Positions 54,784 through 61,900 of a DNA stretch of 64,000 bases are shown here, piece by piece. How positions within the stretch are numbered: the first letter of the stretch is position 1; every line of letters starts with the position of its first letter. The notes beneath the pieces are model-generated. The model saw only the letters and a list, made by a program, of their open reading frames with translations, was not told the DNA's origin and ran no database searches. A program made the position numbers and the translations under genes. This DNA is from Hyphomonas adhaerens MHS-3. Its GTDB lineage: Bacteria > Pseudomonadota > Alphaproteobacteria > Caulobacterales > Hyphomonadaceae. The stretch spans positions 868,001-932,000 of the forward strand of contig NZ_ARYH01000001.1 of assembly GCF_000685235.1 (NCBI RefSeq), written 5' to 3'.

Positions 54784-55410
54784 TCAGGTCGACCCGCAGA
54801 CTTCCTTCTCCTTGACGTGCCGGATGCTGAGGTCGCAGATGGCCTCTCCGTCGAAGTCGCAGGAATAGCCGGAGGCTGAGGGTTCGCATTGCCAGTCCGT
54901 TGCGGCGGCTGTTGCGGCCGTGAAGCGATACGAGGCGGTCGCGGCGAAACTCTTGCACATCTGCGCCGATTTCGTTTCGGCCCTGCCTGACACTGCGGCG
55001 CGGGCAGAGGCTTCATCCGCATAAGTGCTTCCATCGCCGGGGACGAATACGGCGAGGCGCTTCTGCGTCGGCTCCCAGACATCCGTCTTTTCGATCCGCA
55101 TGGCAGCCAACATATCCGCTGCATCATCGCGGAAGGCGCCCGCAGGGAACATGTCGATATGGCGCCGCAGGGCTTCGCAGCTGCCGGCCTCGCGATTCTG
55201 CCAGGCGAGCCGTTCGGTTCGCGACGGTTTTCCGCCGAACCCCATGGCGCCGCAGGCATCAGAAATGCCTGGCTGGCCAAATTCGACGGAACACACCATT
55301 TCCTGAAAGGACAACAGGTTCGCGCCAAAGGACAGCACCGCGCCGAGACCCACAACCAGCGGGACACCGAACAGAACCATGCCGCCGGACTTCTTCTTTG
55401 TATCAGACAT
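54784..55410 (-). CDS. Membrane-anchored protein of unknown function
   Basis: The 208-residue protein has one N-terminal hydrophobic helix (GGMVLFGVPLVVGLGAVLSFGANLL) after a short Lys-rich start, so it is probably anchored with the bulk outside. The body has several Cys (VCSVEF, DACGAMG, GSCEALRRH, MCKSF, WQCEP, YSCDF, AICDL, VCGST) and a segment EALRRHIDMFPAGAFRDDAADML resembling the repeat units found in some caspase-associated or TPR-like proteins. No named family was recognised. It lies 21 bp downstream of the TPR lipoprotein gene. Confidence 0.7.
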   Translation of the reverse strand: MSDTKKKSGGMVLFGVPLVVGLGAVLSFGANLLSFQEMVCSVEFGQPGISDACGAMGFGGKPSRTERLAWQNREAGSCEALRRHIDMFPAGAFRDDAADMLAAMRIEKTDVWEPTQKRLAVFVPGDGSTYADEASARAAVSGRAETKSAQMCKSFAATASYRFTAATAAATDWQCEPSASGYSCDFDGEAICDLSIRHVKEKEVCGST

Positions 55411-55431
55411 GTCTGCTCCCTTTTCCCTGCT

Positions 55432-57723
55432 TCATTTCGACGAGTCGGCGCTACGCTGGCGGATGATTTCCATCGCCTGTTCGACCTTTTGGTCGGTCCG
55501 TGCCTGATCCAGGTTCATTTCGATGGGGCTCTTATCGAGGACAAGATCAATGTTGCCCGGGTCCTGTTTTAACAGGTGTGTGTTGATCGCCAGCGCTTCT
55601 GTGTAGGCGGCGATGGCCGCGTCATAATCCTTGGCCTTATAGGCCGCTTCGCCAATTTTATTGTGTCCCTCCTGCAAGTCCCGTTGCCAGCCAATATTGG
55701 TCGGATCGGTTTTGGCGAGGTCCTTGATGATGTCGAGGCTCTGGCCGTAGTAGGACTTTGCCGTGTCGAAGTCTGACTGGTCGACATAGACGTCACCGAT
55801 ATATTGCAGGGTATGGCCGAGGGCGCGCTTAACACCCAGATTCCCCGGGTGCCTGGCTGCCCGGTCCTGAAGGATGCCGAGGCTTTCTTCATACAGGCCG
55901 AGCGCGGCGGCCTCATTCCCCAATAAGGTCTTTGCGAAGGCTTGCGTATTCAGCCCCATGGCGATGCGGGATTTCAACGTGTCGTTCGTCGGGTCGTTTG
56001 CCGATAGCCGGCGCAGCGTGGACAGGGCAGGGGTGAACGCGCGGTCGGCCTGTGCGAACTGCCTCTGGCCCATCAGGTCTCCGCCGATCAGGAGCTGAAG
56101 ATGCGCGAGCTCGAATTCAAGGCCCGCGCTTTTCGCATCCGTCTTTGCAAGGCGGGAGAGAATGTCTGCCGCGCGCCTGTGTTTCTCTTCGGCAAGGTCA
56201 TACACCCGGGCATCGCCGGCCTGATCGGCGCTGGCGGCATAGGCTTGGGCGAGATCCCTCTGCCAACTGACATTGGTCCTGTCCTGCTGGGCGAGCGTCT
56301 CGAGCATTTCGACAGCCTTGGTGTAATTCTGCGATGTGCAGACCATGTCGGACTGGATGCGGCACAGCCGGCCGATATCCAGATGGTTGAGCGCCAGGGC
56401 ATGCGTCCATACTGCGTGGCCGGGATCGCGAACGAGAAGGCCTTTGAGGTCCGCCTCACGCCGTCTGAACAGCTCCAGCTCTTCCGCGATGCCGCCCGTT
56501 TGGAGTTCCGTACTGGCGATGAGCGACTGCAGGCGGGAGTAGTCTTCCTGCCAGGACAGTGTGTCGGGTGAGTCCGCCAGCAAAAGTGTCTCGATATCGA
56601 GCGCTTCCCGGAACAGGTTCAGGGCATCGCCGAGGTCTCCCTGTTCCTTCCGGACACTGCCTAAATCTGTCAGGATGGTGGCCCGTTTCCATTGGGCGCT
56701 GCTATTGTCGGGCTCTGCTGCGATGAGCCTGTCGGCGGCGGCAAGCGCCTGATTGTAGACAGGCAACACCGAGGCGAGATTCCCCCGGTCTCTGAGGAGG
56801 CGCCCCTGCAGTTTGTAGAGATCGGCCAGACTGTCCTGATAGCGTCCGGCATCTGGATGATCCTTCGACAGATCCTCGAGTAGGGCGGCGCTCTGCGCAA
56901 GCCGGGCTTGAGCGTCCGGCAGTTTGCCCTGATCGAATTCAATCGCGCCAAGCGTCTTCAGGGCGTCGGCCTTTGCTGCGGCATCCGGGGCCAGGTTGAG
57001 GGCCTGCTGCGCCGCTGCCGCCGCCTTGGAGAGGTTTCCGGCATCGCGGTAAAGGCCGCTCAGGGTGATCCAGTCGGACGCCTCGCTGCCGTCGAGTCGC
57101 GTGATCTCTTCAAACCGGTCGATCAGGTCTGCCGTCGTGAGATTGCCCGAAGCACGCGCTTCGAGGGCGAGCGCCGCGATCTGGCGCGCCTCCGAGGCGG
57201 ACTCCTGGTTGACGCGGGCCATCCGCGCCGCGTCGCGCGCTTTGCGCAGATCGTCCAGGATGGCAATGGCGCCGACCTGGTCGCCGCGGTTGAACCGGCT
57301 GAGGGCGGCCAGGCCCTCCGGGGTTGAGGCAATGGATTTGACCGCATCCCCATAGACCGAGATCTCGCGCGCATACCCGGCATCCTGCTGGGCCAGAAGC
57401 TCGACGATCCTGCGCTCCTTGTCGGCCAGTTCGGCCTTCAGCGTCCCGATCTCATCGCCGCCGGAGGCGTTCGCGGCCACTTGCTGGCGGAGCGCGTCGA
57501 TCTGCTTCCGGGCAGCCGCGAGCTGTTGCGTATACTGGCGCTCCATTGCTGCCTGCGTGGCCGAGGCGGCGTAGAGGGCGGCGGCGACTTCCGATTCGAC
57601 GGAATAGGCGGCGGCGCCTGCCTGAATGCCGCTCCCGTTTATCTGACCAATTGCGGATCCCGTACAGGCAAGACCCAACCATACTCCCAGACCGATCGCG
57701 GCCATCGGCTTTAAAACAGGCAA
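55432..57723 (-). CDS. TPR-rich coiled-coil lipoprotein
   Basis: The best start is a TTG at 57723, eight bases after GGAGGG, giving 763 residues; an ATG at 57705 is in frame. The N-terminus looks like a lipoprotein signal (GLGVWLGLAC, Cys20). A coiled coil (about 65-115, QYTQQLAAARKQIDALRQQV) is followed by many TPRs (about 200-740, for example LSKAAAAAQQALNLAPDAAAKADAL and YDAAIAAYTEALAINTHLLKQDPGN). TPR arrays bind partner proteins. The following membrane-protein gene is 21 bp away and probably in the same operon. Confidence 0.82.
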   Translation of the reverse strand: MPVLKPMAAIGLGVWLGLACTGSAIGQINGSGIQAGAAAYSVESEVAAALYAASATQAAMERQYTQQLAAARKQIDALRQQVAANASGGDEIGTLKAELADKERRIVELLAQQDAGYAREISVYGDAVKSIASTPEGLAALSRFNRGDQVGAIAILDDLRKARDAARMARVNQESASEARQIAALALEARASGNLTTADLIDRFEEITRLDGSEASDWITLSGLYRDAGNLSKAAAAAQQALNLAPDAAAKADALKTLGAIEFDQGKLPDAQARLAQSAALLEDLSKDHPDAGRYQDSLADLYKLQGRLLRDRGNLASVLPVYNQALAAADRLIAAEPDNSSAQWKRATILTDLGSVRKEQGDLGDALNLFREALDIETLLLADSPDTLSWQEDYSRLQSLIASTELQTGGIAEELELFRRREADLKGLLVRDPGHAVWTHALALNHLDIGRLCRIQSDMVCTSQNYTKAVEMLETLAQQDRTNVSWQRDLAQAYAASADQAGDARVYDLAEEKHRRAADILSRLAKTDAKSAGLEFELAHLQLLIGGDLMGQRQFAQADRAFTPALSTLRRLSANDPTNDTLKSRIAMGLNTQAFAKTLLGNEAAALGLYEESLGILQDRAARHPGNLGVKRALGHTLQYIGDVYVDQSDFDTAKSYYGQSLDIIKDLAKTDPTNIGWQRDLQEGHNKIGEAAYKAKDYDAAIAAYTEALAINTHLLKQDPGNIDLVLDKSPIEMNLDQARTDQKVEQAMEIIRQRSADSSK

Positions 57724-57874
57724 GCCGCACCCTCCTGACTTTTCATCCCCGCAAATCTCTAAGCGACCAAACAGAGATACTTGGACAAAGAGGTCAAGAC
57801 CTGAGCCACCCGGCCTGACGGCGCGCCTGCCGTTATAATGGGCACAGGCGGGTGCGCTGCTGCGCCCCGCACGG

Positions 57875-57893
57875 GGGCCATAGACAGGCCCCG
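57875..57893. promoter_or_regulatory. Small hairpin in the leader of the NDUFA9-like gene
   Basis: GGGGCC (57875-57880) and GGCCCC (57888-57893) flank a seven-base loop, about 50 bp before the start at 57946. It may be a leader structure. The rest of the 222-bp region shows nothing recognisable. Confidence 0.3.
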
Positions 57894-57945
57894 CGGCGTG
57901 TGGTGAAAGGCGACAGATCAACTGTTCAGGCAGGGTTTGACCAAC

Positions 57946-58935
57946 ATGACCAAGGGCTTGGTGACCATTTTCGGCGGTTCGGGCTTTATCGGGCGCTATG
58001 CCGCCCGGGAGCTGGTGAAAAAGGGCTGGCGTGTCCGCGTGGCCTGCCGCCGGGTGAATCTGGCGGGCGAGGTGCGTCTCGCGGGTGCACCGGGCTGGGT
58101 CGACATCGCGCAGGCCAATATCCGCGACCGCGCCTCGATCGAGCGCGCGCTGGAAGATGCCGATGCCGTGGTGAACCTCGTCGGTGTCCTCACCGAAAAA
58201 GGCAAGCAGACCTTCGAATCCACACAGGCCGACGGCGCAGCCCTGCTGGCTGAAGTGGCGGCAGAGAAGGGCATCACCCGGTTCGTTCAGATTTCGGCCA
58301 TCGGCGCCGATGCGGAATCGAAGTCGCACTATGCCCGGACCAAGGCCGAAGCCGAAGAGGCTGTGCGCAAGGCGGTGCCCACCGCCACCATCCTGCGCCC
58401 GTCCGTCGTGTTCGGGCCGGAAGACGAGTTCTTCAACAAGTTCGCCCAGATGGCCCGCGTGGCTCCGGTGATGCCGGCCATCGGCGGCGGCAAGACGAAG
58501 ATGCAGCCGGTCTATGCCGGGGACGTGGCCGAAGCGATTGCCGTGTCGGTCGATGACGACACCACCGCAGGCAAGACCTATGAGCTTGGCGGTCCGCGCG
58601 TCTACACGATGAACGAGATCTACGACTTCATCTGCAAGACGATTTCCCGCCCGCGCTTCAAGATCAGCCTGCCATTCGTTTTGGCCAAGCCGATCGGTTA
58701 CCTGTCAGGTGCGGTCTGGCGCTACGTTCCGCCGTTTTCCTGGGGCTTCCTTGGCCAGCCGCCGGTCACCGGCGACCAGGTCGAGATGCTGAAGACCGAC
58801 AATGTCGTGGCAGACGATGCGCTGACGCTGGAAGATCTGGGTGTGACCACGCTGGAAACGCCGGAAGCCATCGTGCCGACCTATCTGTGGCGTTTCCGCG
58901 ACTATGGCGAGTTCCACAAGGCGTCCGAAGCCTGA
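57946..58935 (+). CDS. NDUFA9-like NAD(P)-binding protein (complex I subunit family)
   Basis: The 329-residue protein has an extended-SDR Rossmann fold: VTIFGGSGFIGRYAARELVKKGWRVRVACRR, GVLTEKGKQTFES, FVQISAIGADAESKSHYARTKAEAEEAV, and LRPSVVFGPEDEFFNKFAQMARVAP. This wording fits the alphaproteobacterial proteins annotated as the complex I NDUFA9 subunit family. The typical YxxxK is present in YARTKAE. An ATG at 57946 is preferred over a TTG three codons earlier. Its biological role in this organism is inferred only by family. Confidence 0.88.
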   Translation: MTKGLVTIFGGSGFIGRYAARELVKKGWRVRVACRRVNLAGEVRLAGAPGWVDIAQANIRDRASIERALEDADAVVNLVGVLTEKGKQTFESTQADGAALLAEVAAEKGITRFVQISAIGADAESKSHYARTKAEAEEAVRKAVPTATILRPSVVFGPEDEFFNKFAQMARVAPVMPAIGGGKTKMQPVYAGDVAEAIAVSVDDDTTAGKTYELGGPRVYTMNEIYDFICKTISRPRFKISLPFVLAKPIGYLSGAVWRYVPPFSWGFLGQPPVTGDQVEMLKTDNVVADDALTLEDLGVTTLETPEAIVPTYLWRFRDYGEFHKASEA

Positions 58936-58948
58936 TCCGGAACAAGAC

Positions 58949-59803
58949 CTAGAACAGGCCGACCAGGGGAGAGCCCAGCAGCAGCAGGGCCCCCAGCAGG
59001 AACCGGTACAAAACAAAGGGCAGGAAGCTCATCCGCCGCAACAGGGCCATCAGGCCCCAGATTGAGGCGAGCCCCGTGATGAAGGCGATGCCTGCCACCA
59101 CCAATCCATCCTTCAGGGTCAGCACGCCTGTGCCGTCCGGGTCTGCGGAAAACAGGCCATAGGCCCCGTAAAGGCCGGCGGCGGCAAGAATTGGCGCGCC
59201 GATCAGCATGGAAATACGGGCCGCTTCAGTGCGCTCATAGCCGAGGGCGCGGGCGGCCGTCATGGTGATGCCGGAGCGGCTGGTGCCGGGAATGATCGCA
59301 GCGATGGCCTGCGTTGCGCCGATCAGCGCGGCATGGGCGAGGGTCATGTCCTCTTCCTTGCGGGTGCGCGGTCCGGCCACGTCGGCCCACCAGAGCAGGG
59401 CGCCGAAGATGATGGTCGCCCCGGCCACGGTGTAGACGCTGCGCATCATGTCCTGCAGGTCCTGGGGCAGGACGGCCTCGTAGAGCAGGGCGGCAATCAG
59501 GGCGATGGGCGTGGCGACGATCACGCAGGCGGCGAGGCGCCCGCCCTGCGACAGGGGCTTTTTCGAGACAGGGGCGGCCAGAAGCTCAAACCCGCCGAGG
59601 AAAGCGAGGATCACATCCTTGCGGAAATAGATCAGCATCGCCGCCAGCGTGCCGAGATTGGAAACGGCATTGATGAGGAGTTCATCCCGTCCGGTCACTC
59701 CGAACGTGTCGGAGGCGAGCAGGACATGGGCGGAGGAGGAGATGGGCAGCCATTCGGTGATCCCCTGAAGGGTCGCGATAATGGCGAGCTGTAGCAGTGA
59801 CAA
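58949..59803 (-). CDS. uppP: Undecaprenyl-diphosphatase UppP/BacA
   Basis: The 284-residue membrane enzyme recycles undecaprenyl pyrophosphate for peptidoglycan and other polymers. Both active-site blocks are intact: LQGITEWLPISSSAHVLL and AIIPGTSRSGITMTAARALG. Multiple hydrophobic helices span the rest. It is convergent with the NDUFA9-like gene and divergent from gltD across a 231-bp AT-rich region. Confidence 0.96.
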   Translation of the reverse strand: MSLLQLAIIATLQGITEWLPISSSAHVLLASDTFGVTGRDELLINAVSNLGTLAAMLIYFRKDVILAFLGGFELLAAPVSKKPLSQGGRLAACVIVATPIALIAALLYEAVLPQDLQDMMRSVYTVAGATIIFGALLWWADVAGPRTRKEEDMTLAHAALIGATQAIAAIIPGTSRSGITMTAARALGYERTEAARISMLIGAPILAAAGLYGAYGLFSADPDGTGVLTLKDGLVVAGIAFITGLASIWGLMALLRRMSFLPFVLYRFLLGALLLLGSPLVGLF

Positions 59804-60034
59804 CGGGCTGGCCTTTCAGAACTTTGGCAGAAGGTCTAATTTGGTTTGACCGGAGAGGCACGCGCTTTTCTCAATATCGTTTTGATATATATTGGACATA
59901 CCGACTCAGCCGCTCAGGGTCGCAGCAGCACTATTTTGGCCAATGAGTATCATGTTGATATTCGGTATTGCAGATTCATCTTGCCGCTTGCGCGCTCTGG
60001 TTCTATGCCCAGTGCAAATGTTCGGGAGGCCTTT

Positions 60035-61477
60035 ATGGCGGAGAGAATGCTGCAGTTTATCCATGTGCCGCGCACCATGCCGGACAAGCGTGGGGCGAAA
60101 CAGCGGGCAACGGATTTCGCGGAAATCTATGACGCGTTCGCCGCGGACGCCGCAAAGGCGCAGGCGTCGCGCTGTTCGCAATGCGGCGTGCCGTTCTGCC
60201 AGCAGGGCTGCCCGTTGCAGAACAATATCCCCGACTGGCTGCGCCTGGCGGCCGAGGGCCGGCTGGAAGAAGCCTGGCGGGTCTCGTCCTCAACCAACAA
60301 CATGCCGGAAATCTGCGGCCGCATCTGTCCGCAGGACCGGCTGTGCGAAGGCATCTGCACGATCGAGCAATCCGGCCACGGCACGGTGACGATCGGCTCG
60401 ATCGAGAAATACATCACGGACAATGCGTGGGCCGAAGGCTGGGTGGAGCCGATCAAGCCGATGCGCGAGCGCAAGCAATCGGCGGGGATCATCGGGGCAG
60501 GGCCGGCAGGCCTCGCCGCGGCCGAACAGCTGCGCCGCAAAGGCTATCAGGTCACGGTCTATGACGCGTATGACCGGGGCGGCGGCCTGCTGACCTATGG
60601 CATTCCCGGCTTCAAGCTGGAGAAGGACATTGTCGAGCGGCGCATCAAGCGGCTGCAGGACTCCGGCATCAAGTTCAAGTTCAACACGCGGGTCGGCAAG
60701 AAGGTGACGCTGCAGAAGCTGCGCGACACGCACGACACGGTGCTGATTGCGACCGGCGTGTATGCCGCCAAGGATCTGAAATGCCCGGGCTCCGGCGCCG
60801 ATGGCGTGCATGCCGCGCTGGATTACCTGACCGCATCGAACCGCAAGGGCTTTGGCGATGCCGTGGCGGAGTTCGACGTCGGCACGCTGGACGCGAACGA
60901 CAAGCGCGTCGTGGTGATCGGCGGCGGCGACACCGCGATGGACTGCGTGCGCACGGCGATCCGCCAGGGCGCAAAAGCGGTGACCTGTCTCTATCGCCGT
61001 GACCGGGCCAATATGCCGGGCAGCCAGCGCGAAGTGCAGAACGCCGAAGAAGAAGGCGTCAAATTCGAATGGCTCGCCAGTCCGGAAGCCATTCTCGACA
61101 CCAAGGGCAAGGCGAAGGGCGTTCGCGCTGCACGGATGAAACTGGGCGAACCGGATGCCTCCGGCCGCCAGAGCCCGGTGAAAACCGGTGAGACCTTCAA
61201 TGTGAAGGCCGACATGGTGATCAAGGCGCTGGGCTTCGACCCGGAAGACCTGCCGGCTCTGTTCGATGAACCGGCCCTTTCGGTAAATCGCTGGGGCGCG
61301 GTGAAGGTGGACTATTCCACCATGGAGACCAGTCTGCCGGGCGTGTATGCCGCCGGTGATATTGTCCGCGGGGCCTCCCTCGTCGTCTGGGGCATCAAGG
61401 ATGGCCGTGACGCAGCAGAGGCCATGCACCAGGCCATGAAGCAGGACGCACGCGCCTCGAAAGTGGCGGCGGAGTAG
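60035..61477 (+). CDS. gltD: Glutamate synthase small subunit
   Basis: The ATG at 60035 follows GGGAGG and gives 480 residues, the usual length. The NADPH-dependent subunit passes electrons to GltB for glutamate synthesis. Seen are the N-terminal Fe-S cysteines (ASRCSQCGVPFCQQGCPLQNNIPDW, CGRICPQDRLCEGICT), the FAD motif GIIGAGPAGLAAAEQLRRKGYQV and the NADPH motif VVVIGGGDTAMDCVRTAIRQGA. The region ahead (59804-60034) is AT-rich and probably holds its promoter. Further upstream in-frame codons are not GltD-like. Confidence 0.97.
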   Translation: MAERMLQFIHVPRTMPDKRGAKQRATDFAEIYDAFAADAAKAQASRCSQCGVPFCQQGCPLQNNIPDWLRLAAEGRLEEAWRVSSSTNNMPEICGRICPQDRLCEGICTIEQSGHGTVTIGSIEKYITDNAWAEGWVEPIKPMRERKQSAGIIGAGPAGLAAAEQLRRKGYQVTVYDAYDRGGGLLTYGIPGFKLEKDIVERRIKRLQDSGIKFKFNTRVGKKVTLQKLRDTHDTVLIATGVYAAKDLKCPGSGADGVHAALDYLTASNRKGFGDAVAEFDVGTLDANDKRVVVIGGGDTAMDCVRTAIRQGAKAVTCLYRRDRANMPGSQREVQNAEEEGVKFEWLASPEAILDTKGKAKGVRAARMKLGEPDASGRQSPVKTGETFNVKADMVIKALGFDPEDLPALFDEPALSVNRWGAVKVDYSTMETSLPGVYAAGDIVRGASLVVWGIKDGRDAAEAMHQAMKQDARASKVAAE

Positions 61478-61479
61478 CC

Positions 61480-61899
61480 ATGGCAGAGCGCATGAAAGGA
61501 CGGTGCCTTTGCGGGGCCGTTCAGTTTGAAGGCACGCTGAAGGATGGCGACGAGTTCGGCGTCTGCCACTGCAACACGTGCCAGCACTGGAATGGCGGGC
61601 CGGGAATGGCGACCGAAATGGTCAGCATGAACATCTCCGGCGAAAGCCATCTGACATGGTATTCCAGTTCGGAGTGGGCGGAGCGGGGCTTTTGCGCCGG
61701 GTGCGGCAGCAATCTGTTCTATCGCCTGAAGGAAAACCGCGACCTCTATTTCGTTCAGGTCGGCTGCCTGGATGAACCGGGCCGCCTGACACTTGCCGAG
61801 CATATCTTCATCGAGGAAATGCCTGGCCATTATGATTTTACCGGCAATGCCCCGCGCCTGACCGGCGCTGAATTTCTTGCCCGTCTGCAGGGAGAATAA
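61480..61899 (+). CDS. GFA family (glutathione-dependent formaldehyde-activating-like) protein
   Basis: The 139-residue protein has the GFA/CENP-V zinc fold: RMKGRCLCGAVQFEG, FGVCHCNTCQHWNGGPG and GFCAGCGSNLFY, providing the CxC and CxxC zinc ligands. Family members bind zinc; a real formaldehyde role is unproven. It starts two bases after the gltD stop and ends one base before gltB, so it is inserted within the glutamate synthase operon. Confidence 0.92.
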   Translation: MAERMKGRCLCGAVQFEGTLKDGDEFGVCHCNTCQHWNGGPGMATEMVSMNISGESHLTWYSSSEWAERGFCAGCGSNLFYRLKENRDLYFVQVGCLDEPGRLTLAEHIFIEEMPGHYDFTGNAPRLTGAEFLARLQGE

Positions 61900-61900
61900 A

